Assembly: GCF_018137945.1 (NCBI RefSeq)
Contig: NZ_CP073089.1
Span: 1,922,001-1,986,000, forward strand
DNA: 64,000 bases
Source of the DNA: Brevibacterium sp. W7.2
Lineage (GTDB): Bacteria; Actinomycetota; Actinomycetes; Actinomycetales; Brevibacteriaceae
Reading direction: 5' to 3'
The notes beneath the pieces are model-generated. The model had not been told where the DNA came from. It saw nothing but the letters and a program-made list of their open reading frames with translations, and did not search any database. The translations under genes were made by a program, and so were the position numbers. Positions 17,277 to 24,681 of the stretch are shown one piece after another (the stretch's first letter is position 1; every line of letters begins with the position of its first letter).

Positions 17277-18986
17277 TCATCGTCCTGTCTGTTGCGGGGG
17301 TCGAGAGTCGATTCTATCCTCGACGGCGATCGGCCATGACCCGTCGACGACCGCCTCGGCGTTGCCCTTGCGGCGCAGGAACGACTGGAGATCCGCGGCC
17401 TGAGCGCGCTTCCAGTCCCGCTGGGCGGCCATGATCTGCGGCCCGGTCAGTCCCGCGATCTCCACCGAGCTGTCAGCGATCGCTCGGGAGATGTCCAGGG
17501 CGGCGCGCGCGTCGGCGGCCGCGTCGTGGGCGTCGAGGAGGGCGACGTGCCATGCCTCGGCGGTCGCGGTCAGGGTGCGCTTGCCCTTGCGGTACCGGTC
17601 GACGTGCCGGTCGATGACGAAGGTGTCGACGATCGCCGGCAGCAGCTCGCTCAGCGTGAGGTCGGGGCGGTGGCGCCGGACCTCGGCGTCGAGGACGCTG
17701 AGGTCGTAGACGATGTTGTGTCCGACGACGACGGCGCCCTCGTCGCGGAAGCCGGCGAACGCTGAGCACAGGGCGGTGACGACCTCGACGGCGGGGGAGC
17801 CGTTGGCCTGCGCGTACTCCGTGGTGATGCCGTGGACGGCGCGGGCGGACTCGGGGATCTCGATGCCGGGATCGGCCAGCCACATCTCGACGCGGTCGGG
17901 GTCCTCGACGAGCGCGGCGGTGACGATGCGCGCGGTCGCCGGTTCGACCCCCGTCGTCTCGAGGTCGAAGCCGATGAGGCGGGCCTGCGGCCACGGCGGC
18001 GCGGTGGCAGCACTCGAGGCAGGCCCCGGCGCGGGCACGGCCGCTGTGTCCGCCGCCGGGGCGGCGCCGTCGCGGGCGGCTTCGCTCAGGGCCGCGAGCA
18101 GGTTGTCGACGGAGCGGGTGATGTTCTGTCCCGCCGCGGCCGCCGTCACGGCGTCGGCGTCGACCGGGTGGGGCAGCGCCGTGAGATCGAGACCGTGGGC
18201 GACGTCGGTCAGGCACGTCATCACGTCGACGGTCTTGAGCAGCGTCTCCTCGGAGTCGACGATCGTCGTCGCCCGCTTCGGGCTCAGACCCCCGTCCTTG
18301 ACCCCTGCCTTGGCCGCGGAGATGATGCCGGACAGCGAGCCGAAGCTCGTCAGCAGGGTGGCGGCGGTCTTCTCCCCGATGCCCGGCGCGCCCGGCAGCC
18401 CGTCGGAGGGGTCGCCGCGCAGCGCGGCGAGCTCACGGTAGCGCAGGCCGGTCGCGACCCCGTAGAGCGCCGGGAGGTCGGCGGCGCCGATGGCCTCCCA
18501 TTCGCCGCCCTTGCGCGGGCGCAGCACGCTGATGTCGCGCTCGGCGTCGAGGAGGGCGAGCAGGTCCCGGTCGGGGGAGACGATGACGACCGGGGTCGTC
18601 GACTCCGCGGCGAGAGTGGCGATGACGTCGTCGGCCTCGGTCCCTTCCACCTCGGCGATGGGAATGCCGGCGGCCGCGAGCACCCGACGCATGATCGGCA
18701 GCTGGGCGTCGAGTTCGGGAGGGATCTCCGTGCCGGCCTCGGCGTCCTTGATCCGGGCCGCCTTGTACTCGGGCATGATCCGGGTGCGGAACTCCGGGCG
18801 CCAGTCGGCGTCCATCGTCGCGATCACCCGCGCCGAGGAGAAGCGGCGGATCATCTGGGCGATGGCGTCGATGACTCCGCGGACGGCGTTGACCGGCTGG
18901 CCCTCGTCGTTGACGATCGAATCCGGCACCGAATAGTAGGCGCGGTAGTAGAGCGCGGGCGTGTCGACGAGTACCAAAGGCTTCAC
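17277..18986 (-). CDS. Fusion of a 5'-3' exonuclease (PolI-N/FEN-like) and a DnaQ-like DEDDh 3'-5' exonuclease
   Basis: Protein of 569 residues with two nuclease modules. Residues 1-290 are a 5' nuclease: LVDTPALYYRAYY, MPEYKAAR, EGTEADDVIA (115-124), SPDRDLLALL (137-146) and the helix-three-turn-helix LRGDPSDGLPGAPGIGEKTAA. An Ala/Pro linker (305-333) leads to a DnaQ domain with D341 and E343 (FDLETTG), D428 (NIVYDLSV), H487 and D492 (AHDAAADA), a complete DEDDh set. In mycobacteria the 5' nuclease is a stand-alone gene near helY (Rv2090). Start is GTG 18986; the larger open frame upstream is antisense. It is followed by secA2. Both active sites look intact. A role in DNA repair or RNA-primer processing is inference. 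Confidence 0.85.
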   Translation of the reverse strand: MKPLVLVDTPALYYRAYYSVPDSIVNDEGQPVNAVRGVIDAIAQMIRRFSSARVIATMDADWRPEFRTRIMPEYKAARIKDAEAGTEIPPELDAQLPIMRRVLAAAGIPIAEVEGTEADDVIATLAAESTTPVVIVSPDRDLLALLDAERDISVLRPRKGGEWEAIGAADLPALYGVATGLRYRELAALRGDPSDGLPGAPGIGEKTAATLLTSFGSLSGIISAAKAGVKDGGLSPKRATTIVDSEETLLKTVDVMTCLTDVAHGLDLTALPHPVDADAVTAAAAGQNITRSVDNLLAALSEAARDGAAPAADTAAVPAPGPASSAATAPPWPQARLIGFDLETTGVEPATARIVTAALVEDPDRVEMWLADPGIEIPESARAVHGITTEYAQANGSPAVEVVTALCSAFAGFRDEGAVVVGHNIVYDLSVLDAEVRRHRPDLTLSELLPAIVDTFVIDRHVDRYRKGKRTLTATAEAWHVALLDAHDAAADARAALDISRAIADSSVEIAGLTGPQIMAAQRDWKRAQAADLQSFLRRKGNAEAVVDGSWPIAVEDRIDSRPPQQTGR

Positions 18987-19073
18987 AGTCCCCGACGATA
19001 CCCGACGGCGCTGACACCGCGACGCCCGATGCGCGCGGTGCGCGGCGGCAGGTGTAGCCTGGCGGCTGTGATC

Positions 19074-19988
19074 ATGTACTACGGCGGAGATGTCTACAGC
19101 AGCGTCGATCCCTTCGCGACTGCCCTCGGCAGCGCGGACGGGACCGTGAACTTCATCGGCTCGGACGAGGCGGCACTCGCCCTCGACGCCGAGGCGATCG
19201 ACCTGGGCGGTGACTTCCTCACGCCCGGGTTCGTCCATGCCGGCCTCCTCCTCGACGAGGCGGCGCCGAGTCCGGCCGCCCTCCATGACGCGGGCATCGC
19301 CTACGTCCACGCCCTCGGCGATGAGGCGGGCATTGCGCGCTTCGCGGCCGACGCGCCCGAGGGCCTCACGGTCATCGGCTACCCGGAGCTCGCGGCCGGC
19401 GGCAGCCGGGCGTGGCTGCCCGCCGCGGCCCTGGCGGAACTGACGGCCCTGCCCGAGACCTCCCTCTACCTCGTCGTCGCCGACGCTGAGGAGCTCACCG
19501 CAGTGCTCACCCGACTCGCCGCGGACCCCGCCCACGCGCAGCGCTGGGGGTACCGTCTGCTCCTCGACTTCACGGTGCCCGCGTCCCTCGTCGATGACAT
19601 CGGCCGGACCGGTGTCGCACTCACCCTCGACCCGAGCCGCGACCAGCCCCTGGCCGCGCTGCTCTCCGCCGGAGCGCAGGTCTCCTTCGTCTTCGCCCAC
19701 GAATCGCCGTGGGTGAGCGTGCGCGACGCGGTCATCGGCAGCGACGGGGTCGGCGCGCGCGCCGCCTTCAACGCCGCCACCCGGTTCGCCCACCGGGCCG
19801 CTGGCAACCCCGAGGGCGGAGTGCTCCGTCCCGGTGCCGCCGCCGACTACGTGCGGTGGCGGGTCGAACGCCTCGTCGTCCAGGTCGCCGACCCCCGGGT
19901 GGCGGCGTGGAGCACGGATCCGGCCTCCGGCACCCCCGGGCTGCCCGAGCTCGCTCCCGACGTCGCCCTGCCGACACGCGTGAGCTGA
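19074..19988 (+). CDS. Degenerate amidohydrolase-like protein lacking metal ligands
   Basis: Protein of 304 residues that resembles the amidohydrolase 3 (YtcJ) family at both ends. It has an N-terminal beta sandwich leading into GGDFLTPGFVHAG, where active enzymes have PGF-[IV]-D-x-H-x-H, and a C-terminal AFNAATRFAHRAAG...GVLRPGAAADYV segment. The His-x-His motif is gone and the TIM-barrel core is about half the usual length, so classical catalysis is unlikely. Start ATG 19074 (GGCGG nine bases upstream) is preferred to GTG 19068. It is divergent from the 5'-nuclease/DnaQ fusion by 87 bp. Function unknown. Confidence 0.6.
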   Translation: MYYGGDVYSSVDPFATALGSADGTVNFIGSDEAALALDAEAIDLGGDFLTPGFVHAGLLLDEAAPSPAALHDAGIAYVHALGDEAGIARFAADAPEGLTVIGYPELAAGGSRAWLPAAALAELTALPETSLYLVVADAEELTAVLTRLAADPAHAQRWGYRLLLDFTVPASLVDDIGRTGVALTLDPSRDQPLAALLSAGAQVSFVFAHESPWVSVRDAVIGSDGVGARAAFNAATRFAHRAAGNPEGGVLRPGAAADYVRWRVERLVVQVADPRVAAWSTDPASGTPGLPELAPDVALPTRVS

Positions 19989-20272
19989 GCCGGATTTCAA
20001 TCCGACACGCCGAGAAGCGGAAAGTTTTCTTCCCCTTGACACTTCGCTCTCACCTGCGGATTTGATCAAAGTCGCAGGTCACAGACATTTTGCAGACTCG
20101 GGTCGAGCGATTAGATTCGTCGTTGACGTTCCACCGGTCGTGGAATGGAGCCGACACTCCTGTCAATAGATAACTCACTGTGCGCCGCGGTTGTCCCGTT
20201 CGCGCACAGCGTGGTCCGAAGGCGGGGGTGTCGGCTCATTGTTTGCTCCCGGGTGGGCGTAGGGTTGACGCC
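19989..20272. other. Non-coding interval upstream of the glycosyltransferase
   Basis: These 284 bp hold no convincing ORF and are less GC-rich than the surroundings. A TTGACA hexamer lies at 20036-20041 without a good -10 at 17 bp, and TTGCAG (20090-20095) with TAGATT (20112-20117, 16-bp spacer) is a possible promoter. That would give a leader of about 150 bases before GTG 20273. No riboswitch fold was recognised. Confidence 0.35.
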
Positions 20273-21016
20273 GTGGTTTCGAAGATTCTGGTAGTCATCC
20301 CGACGTACAACGAACGTCTCGCCCTTCCCGTCACCCTTGCGGGGCTGTTCGAGCATCAGCCCGAGGTCGACGTCCTCGTCGTCGACGACGGCTCTCCCGA
20401 CGGGACGGGGGAGTGGGCCGCTGCGCAGGCGGCCGTCGATGAGCGCGTCCACGTCCTCCACCGCACGGAGAAGGCCGGTCTCGGCATGGCCTACATCGCC
20501 GGCTTCACGTGGGCGCTCGAGCGCGACTACGAGATCATCTGCGAATTCGATGCCGACGGGTCGCACCGGCCCCTCGACCTCGGACAGCTCATCGCTCCGG
20601 CACTCGCCGGTGCCGCCGACCTCGTCATCGGCTCCCGCTGGGTGCGCGGCGGCGCGATCGTCGACTGGCCCCGGTCCCGCTTCCTCCTCTCGCGAGGGGC
20701 CAACCTCTACGTCGACGCGATGATGGGCCTCGGGGTCCGGGACGCCACTGCCGGCTTCCGCGCGTACCGCCGCGAGGTCCTCGAGGCGCTGCAGCTGACC
20801 GGGGTCGAATCCCAGGGCTACTGCTTCCAGATCGACATGACGTATCGCACGATCGAGGCCGGCTTCCGCGTGCTCGAGGTCCCGATCGTCTTCGTCGAAC
20901 GCGAACTCGGGGAGTCGAAGATGAGCTCCTCGATCATCTCGGAGGCGTTCACGAAGGTCGCCGGCTGGGGACTGGCCCGCCGCGGCCGCCAGGTGCGCGC
21001 CCTCTTCGGACGCTGA
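20273..21016 (+). CDS. Polyprenol monophosphomannose synthase-like GT2 glycosyltransferase
   Basis: GT2 enzyme of 247 residues resembling dolichol-phosphate mannosyltransferase and the catalytic domain of mycobacterial Ppm1. Visible: VVIPTYNERLALP (residues 6-18), VLVVDDGSPDGTG, the metal-binding DAD within CEFDADGSHRP, GSRWVRGG and the end segment FVERELGESKMS. No membrane anchor is fused to it. It probably loads mannose onto polyprenyl phosphate for extracytoplasmic mannosylation. Start is GTG 20273. rbpA lies just beyond on the opposite strand, as in mycobacteria (Rv2051c/Rv2050), which supports the assignment. Confidence 0.85.
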   Translation: MVSKILVVIPTYNERLALPVTLAGLFEHQPEVDVLVVDDGSPDGTGEWAAAQAAVDERVHVLHRTEKAGLGMAYIAGFTWALERDYEIICEFDADGSHRPLDLGQLIAPALAGAADLVIGSRWVRGGAIVDWPRSRFLLSRGANLYVDAMMGLGVRDATAGFRAYRREVLEALQLTGVESQGYCFQIDMTYRTIEAGFRVLEVPIVFVERELGESKMSSSIISEAFTKVAGWGLARRGRQVRALFGR

Positions 21017-21040
21017 GGGCCCCGGTTCCGTTCGCGAATG

Positions 21041-21078
21041 CACGAGGGGCGTCGACCTCTCGGTCGACGCCCCTCGTG
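21041..21078. terminator. Strong bidirectional hairpin terminator
   Basis: Perfect 17-bp stem beginning CACGAGGGGCG, with loop TCTC, centred between the convergent glycosyltransferase and rbpA genes. The stem is symmetrical and can serve both strands. Confidence 0.85.
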
Positions 21079-21093
21079 TCGGGCAGCGGAGTC

Positions 21094-21435
21094 TCAGCTC
21101 TGCGCGGGCACCTCACCGCGGCGAATCGCCAGGCGCTCGTCGAGGAGGACCTGGAGTTCGTCGAAGGACCGGCGCTCGAGGAGCATGTCCCAGTGCGAGC
21201 GCACGTGCTTCTCGGGTTCGCCGTCGGGTTCGTTGACGCCGACGCGCACGCCGATGCCGTGGATGCCCGAATCCCACGTCGAGGGGACCTCCGCCTCGAT
21301 CGAGAACGGAACCTTGAAGCGGGTGCCGTCCTCGCATTCGAATTCGACCATCTGGCGCGGCGCCGGCTCGACGCCCTCCTCCGACTCCAGGCTGCGCGAG
21401 CCCAACTGTGTTCCGCGAAGACTGCGTTCGCTCAT
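21094..21435 (-). CDS. rbpA: RNA polymerase-binding protein RbpA
   Basis: Actinobacterial transcription factor of 113 residues. It binds RNA polymerase and the principal sigma factor and stabilises the open complex. The N-terminal MSERSLRGTQLG, the APRQMVEFECEDG core, VPFSIEAEVPSTW and the C-terminal sigma-interacting SHWDMLLERRSFDELQVLLDERL helix match the family. Only one Cys of the zinc-type core seen in some homologues is present. ATG 21435 follows GAAGAG. A SigR-type promoter lies about 45 bp upstream. Confidence 0.96.
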   Translation of the reverse strand: MSERSLRGTQLGSRSLESEEGVEPAPRQMVEFECEDGTRFKVPFSIEAEVPSTWDSGIHGIGVRVGVNEPDGEPEKHVRSHWDMLLERRSFDELQVLLDERLAIRRGEVPAQS

Positions 21436-21478
21436 CTCTTCGACCTTCCGACTCGACTGCAGACGTGCATACGAAAGC

Positions 21479-21505
21479 AACAGTCTACCGCTTCGGGCTA
21501 TTCCC
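21479..21505 (-). promoter_or_regulatory. SigR/SigH-type promoter of rbpA
   Basis: Read on the minus strand, GGGAAT (21505-21500) and GTT (21481-21479) are separated by exactly 18 bases. This matches the oxidative-stress ECF sigma consensus GGGAAT/GGAAT-N18-GTT known from Streptomyces SigR and mycobacterial SigH. In Streptomyces rbpA is a SigR target. Confidence 0.65.
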
Positions 21506-21517
21506 CTGCGCGGACGG

Positions 21518-22252
21518 TCAGCCGAGCGTGCGCTGCGCGAGCGGCACGTCGTCGGTGACGATGGCGTCGACGCCGAGGCCGGCGAGCGTGCGCATGTCGG
21601 CTGCCTCATTGATCGTCCACACATGCACCTCGAGGCCGAGCCGGTGGGCGCGGTCGACGAAGTCGCCCGTGACGATCGGCACGCCCTTCCAGCGCATCGG
21701 CACCTGGAAGGCGTCGAGGTCGGGGGAGAGCTCGAGCAGACCGCGAGTCGGGAAGCCGGGCAGGGCGCCGAGGAGGAACCGTGCCGTCTCCCCGGTGCCC
21801 GCCGAGGTGGCCACCCCGGGCAGGCTCGCCCGCAGCCGGCGCAGCGTGGCATCGGAGAACGACGCCAGGCGCAGGGAGTCCTCGATGCCGCCGAGGCGGA
21901 CGAAGCGGACCATCGCCGCGATCGACTCCGGAGCCTTGACGTCGATGTTCCACTTCGCACCCGGCAGGGCATCGACGAGATCGCCGAGGCGGGGCAGGCG
22001 TCCGCCGTCGACGAGGTCGATGGCGTCGAGCTCGTCGGCCGGCAGGTCCCGGATGAGATGCGGGCAGTCCGCGATGCGCCGCAGATCCGCATCGTGGGCG
22101 GCGAAGAGGACGCCGTCGGCGGAGGCGTGGACGTCGGTTTCCATCCAGACGATTCCCGCGTCCCAGGCCGCGGTGAACGCCGTGAGCGTGTTCTCACTCG
22201 TGCCGGGCCACAGGCCGCCGCGGTGGGCGATGATCTCAGGCTGGGAATTCAT
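21518..22252 (-). CDS. Glycerophosphodiester phosphodiesterase
   Basis: TIM-barrel enzyme of 244 residues that splits glycerophosphodiesters into glycerol 3-phosphate and an alcohol. IIAHRGGLWPGTSENTL (residues 7-23) holds the HRG...EN catalytic motif, METDVHASADGV carries the E-x-D metal ligands and AAHDADL the second catalytic His. The end HVWTINEAADM ... GVDAIVTDDV is typical. No signal peptide is seen, so it is cytoplasmic. It is upstream of rbpA on the same strand, with the rbpA promoter just after its stop. Confidence 0.92.
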   Translation of the reverse strand: MNSQPEIIAHRGGLWPGTSENTLTAFTAAWDAGIVWMETDVHASADGVLFAAHDADLRRIADCPHLIRDLPADELDAIDLVDGGRLPRLGDLVDALPGAKWNIDVKAPESIAAMVRFVRLGGIEDSLRLASFSDATLRRLRASLPGVATSAGTGETARFLLGALPGFPTRGLLELSPDLDAFQVPMRWKGVPIVTGDFVDRAHRLGLEVHVWTINEAADMRTLAGLGVDAIVTDDVPLAQRTLG

Positions 22253-22307
22253 GATCCAATCCTAGAGTCCTGTTGAAATCTCTCCTGGTGTCGACAACGA
22301 TGGAGGC

Positions 22308-22664
22308 ATGAGCCGAGCACAGGACCCCATCGAACCGGACTTCGTCATCGATTCGACCAAGCGCACCCCCACCGAGCGGGCGCGCACCGCGGCGACCCGC
22401 GCCTACGGCGCCGCGAGCAGCGGCGTGAGGAACGTCCGTGAGGCCGCAAAGGGCTCACGCCTCATCGAGGCCGCCGAGTCGTCGGTGAACAGGGCGCTCG
22501 GCAGCGTCTCCCATGCGATCGACGACGCCGTGCGCAGCGGCAAGGTCGAACGCGCCTTCGACCGGGCACAGGAGACCGTGACCTCGGGCGCCGACAGCGT
22601 CCGCCGACTGGTCACGCGGCGGTCACGGGACACCGGCGATGCCGCCGGGCGCACCCGCGACTGA
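22308..22664 (+). CDS. Hypothetical basic/helical protein
   Basis: Protein of 118 residues with no recognised domain. It is rich in Ala, Arg, Ser and Asp and is predicted to be helical (TERARTAATRAYGAASSGVRNVREAAKG; AFDRAQETVTSGADSVRRLVTRR). It has no signal peptide, membrane segment or Cys. Codon use looks like that of its neighbours. The ATG follows GGAGGC by a short gap. It is divergent from the phosphodiesterase gene by 55 bp and lies upstream of the RlpA-like gene on the same strand. Probably real; function unknown. Confidence 0.6.
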   Translation: MSRAQDPIEPDFVIDSTKRTPTERARTAATRAYGAASSGVRNVREAAKGSRLIEAAESSVNRALGSVSHAIDDAVRSGKVERAFDRAQETVTSGADSVRRLVTRRSRDTGDAAGRTRD

Positions 22665-22719
22665 CACCGCCGCAGTGACGGAAGTCTCCTGCGCTCGGGC
22701 GGCGATTGCGCGTGCCGCG

Positions 22720-22749
22720 TTGAAAATGTAACAGTTCGTTAACTAGACT
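22720..22749 (+). promoter_or_regulatory. Promoter of the RlpA-like gene
   Basis: TTGAAA (22720-22725) and TAGACT (22744-22749) with an 18-bp spacer form a plausible sigma-70-type promoter. The first MtrA-like repeat occupies the spacer. Confidence 0.5.
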
Positions 22750-22773
22750 GGCCCCAGGTAACGATCCGATAAC
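22728..22773 (+). promoter_or_regulatory. Two MtrA-box-like direct repeats
   Basis: GTAAC-N6-TTAAC at 22728-22743 and GTAAC-N6-ATAAC at 22758-22773, offset by 30 bp. The half-sites recur every 11 bp on the same face, as in MtrA sites of Streptomyces and Corynebacterium. The second copy is enclosed by GCCCCA (22751-22756) and TGGGGC (22775-22780). The same motif precedes both rpf genes in this window. Confidence 0.65.
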
Positions 22774-22828
22774 TTGGGGCACAGGCTCGCTGAGCGTGTG
22801 CCGCGCACTCTCACGCGAAGGACGGACT

Positions 22829-23599
22829 GTGGGCAAACACTCCTCGACCTCGACGAAGGGCTCGCTCCTCGCCGCACTCAAGCCGGCGAAGAAGCGCACA
22901 GGGCGCCACGCACCCGAGGCGAACTCGGCGACCGGAGTCCTCTCCGCCGTCCGGTCGCGCCCCGTGCTCTCGGCCTTCATCGTGCCCGCCGCCGCGACCG
23001 CGGCGGTCGTCGGGTCGACGTTCGCGATGGCGCCGAATGCCGCCGGACCCGCGGAGCAGGTCGTCGCGCAGAGCCCGGTCGTCGTCGAGGTTCCCGCTGC
23101 CAGCCCGGCCGCCGATGAGAACCTCAAGAAGGCCGAGGAGCAGGCGAAGGCCGAGCCGGAGAAGCTCTCGCTCGAAGCGAAGACGAAGGCACCGGAGCCC
23201 AAGCCGTCGGCCTCGAGCGAGAAGTCGTCGACGGCACAGAGCTCCGGATCGAAGTCCTCCGGATCCGACGACTCCGCACCCTCGAAGTCGGGGTCCTCGG
23301 CCGGCAGCTCCGGTTCGTGCCCGATGTCCTACTACGGCGGCGGTGACGGCTTCGACGGACAGAAGACCGCGAACGGCGAGACGTTCAACACGAACGAGCT
23401 CACCGCCGCGCACAAGAGTCTGCCCTTCGGCTCGAAGGTGAAGATCACGAACAAGGCCAACGGCAAGTCCGTGACCGTGCGCATCAATGACCGCGGCCCC
23501 TACAGCGGATCCCGCTGCATCGACCTCTCGAAGGCCGCGATGTCCGCCGTCGGCGGCATCAGCGCCGGGGAGATCCAGGGCACCTACGAAGTCCTCTGA
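22829..23599 (+). CDS. Secreted RlpA-like double-psi beta-barrel protein
   Basis: Exported protein of 256 residues. After a basic cytoplasmic start comes a hydrophobic segment (about residues 50-73, [21 protein letters not shown]). A long Lys/Glu/Ser-rich, probably disordered linker (85-165) follows. The C-terminal RlpA-like domain contains [39 protein letters not shown] and CIDLSKAAM. Two Cys residues in this domain may form a disulfide. RlpA-type domains bind or cleave peptidoglycan at septa. GTG 22829 follows GAAGGA; an upstream GTG at 22796 lacks a ribosome site. The MtrA-like boxes upstream support a cell-wall role. Confidence 0.85.
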   Translation: MGKHSSTSTKGSLLAALKPAKKRTGRHAPEANSATGVLSAVRSRPVLSAFIVPAAATAAVVGSTFAMAPNAAGPAEQVVAQSPVVVEVPAASPAADENLKKAEEQAKAEPEKLSLEAKTKAPEPKPSASSEKSSTAQSSGSKSSGSDDSAPSKSGSSAGSSGSCPMSYYGGGDGFDGQKTANGETFNTNELTAAHKSLPFGSKVKITNKANGKSVTVRINDRGPYSGSRCIDLSKAAMSAVGGISAGEIQGTYEVL

Positions 23600-23617
23600 C
23601 ACCGATCGCGCGGCCGG

Positions 23618-24586
23618 TCACAGCCGGCCGGTCCCTCTGTTGAGTTCGAGAAGCTCGCACGCCCGGCGTGCGAGCTTCTCGCGCACTTCCGCCGGGGAGA
23701 CGACCTCGACCCCGGGCACGGTGAGCAGCTGCGAGACGGCGACCTCGACCGATTCGAGGGCGATGTCGACCTCGATGCGGCCCACCCCGTCGGCCCCGGT
23801 GACCGGACGGGCGGCGGCCACCGCCTCGGCGGTGAGGGGACCGGGGACGTGGTGGACGAGATCAGCGCACGCCGTCTGCGGGAGCCGGATCCGGACCGGC
23901 AGTGTGCGCAGACTCCGGTCGAAGTCGATGCGCGCCTGCTGCCAGTGGTCGGCGAGGTCGAATCCCGTGGGACCGGTCGCCTGCGTCCAGTGCACGCGGA
24001 CCTCGGAGATCCGCGAGACCCGATACGTCCGGGGCGCGACTCCCGGCGGCTGGGCGACGAGGTACCAGCGCCCGGCCTTGACGACGAGACCCAGCGGAAT
24101 GACGCTGCGTTGCCGGGTGCCGTCGGCCCGCGCATAGGCGAAGCGGAGACCGCGGCGCTGGCGCAGTGCGGTGGCCACGGTGTTCAGTGCCGGGGGAGCG
24201 GCCTCCTCGGCGAACCAGTCGGGACCGTCGACGATGACGGTGCGCGTGAGATCGTCGTGACCGGAAACAGCGGCGATCTTCGCCCGCGCTGTCGCGAGGT
24301 CGCCGGAGAGCCCGAGATCAGCGGAGGCGAAGGATCCGAGGAGCACCGAATCGAGTTCGGTGCGGGTGAGGCCCGACAGCGGTGACGTCCACTCGCCGAG
24401 GAGGCTCACCCCGCCGCCCGGACCGGACTCCGTGACGATGGGCACGCCCATCCGGGAGAGTTCAGCGAGGTCGCGGTAGATCGTGCGCACCGTGACCTCG
24501 AGGCGGGTCGCGAGGTCGCTCGCCGTGAGCGGATGCGACCGCGCCGAGAGCAGCGCGATCTCCGAGACGAGTCGGGCGGCCTTCAC
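23618..24586 (-). CDS. YafY/DeoR-type HTH-WYL transcriptional regulator
   Basis: Regulator of 322 residues. An N-terminal winged HTH (KAARLVSEIALLSARSHPLTASDLATRLEVTVRTIYRDLAELSRMGVP) is followed by a WYL domain (about residues 140-215, with AGRWYLVAQPPG) and a C-terminal WCX-like extension. GTG 24586 follows GGGAG; upstream in-frame sequence crosses the operator and is unlikely to be coding. It is divergent from an SDR gene with a perfect palindrome between them, so it most likely represses itself and the SDR. The last 20 codons overlap a strong hairpin. Confidence 0.88.
   Translation of the reverse strand: MKAARLVSEIALLSARSHPLTASDLATRLEVTVRTIYRDLAELSRMGVPIVTESGPGGGVSLLGEWTSPLSGLTRTELDSVLLGSFASADLGLSGDLATARAKIAAVSGHDDLTRTVIVDGPDWFAEEAAPPALNTVATALRQRRGLRFAYARADGTRQRSVIPLGLVVKAGRWYLVAQPPGVAPRTYRVSRISEVRVHWTQATGPTGFDLADHWQQARIDFDRSLRTLPVRIRLPQTACADLVHHVPGPLTAEAVAAARPVTGADGVGRIEVDIALESVEVAVSQLLTVPGVEVVSPAEVREKLARRACELLELNRGTGRL
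23647..23681. terminator. Perfect 16-bp hairpin inside the WYL-regulator 3' end
   Basis: CGAGAAGCTCGCACGC and its exact reverse complement flank the loop CCG. It lies 48 bp past the RlpA-like gene stop yet inside the coding sequence of the convergent regulator, so one segment appears to serve as both a terminator and a C-terminal coding region. Confidence 0.7.
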
Positions 24587-24637
24587 GCAGCTCTCCCGAC
24601 CGGCGACACAGCATCCATGGACAGAGATTCTATGCTC

Positions 24638-24662
24638 ATCCCTGACAGTGGATGTCAGGGAT
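24638..24662. promoter_or_regulatory. Operator palindrome between WYL regulator and SDR
   Basis: ATCCCTGACA and TGTCAGGGAT form perfect 10-bp arms around five bases. A TATGCT hexamer (24631-24636, plus) and a TAGAAT hexamer (24632-24627, minus) lie beside it. The site would cover both divergent promoters and is the likely binding site of the adjacent regulator. Confidence 0.75.
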
Positions 24663-24681
24663 CGGGGTCGAGGATCGATCC

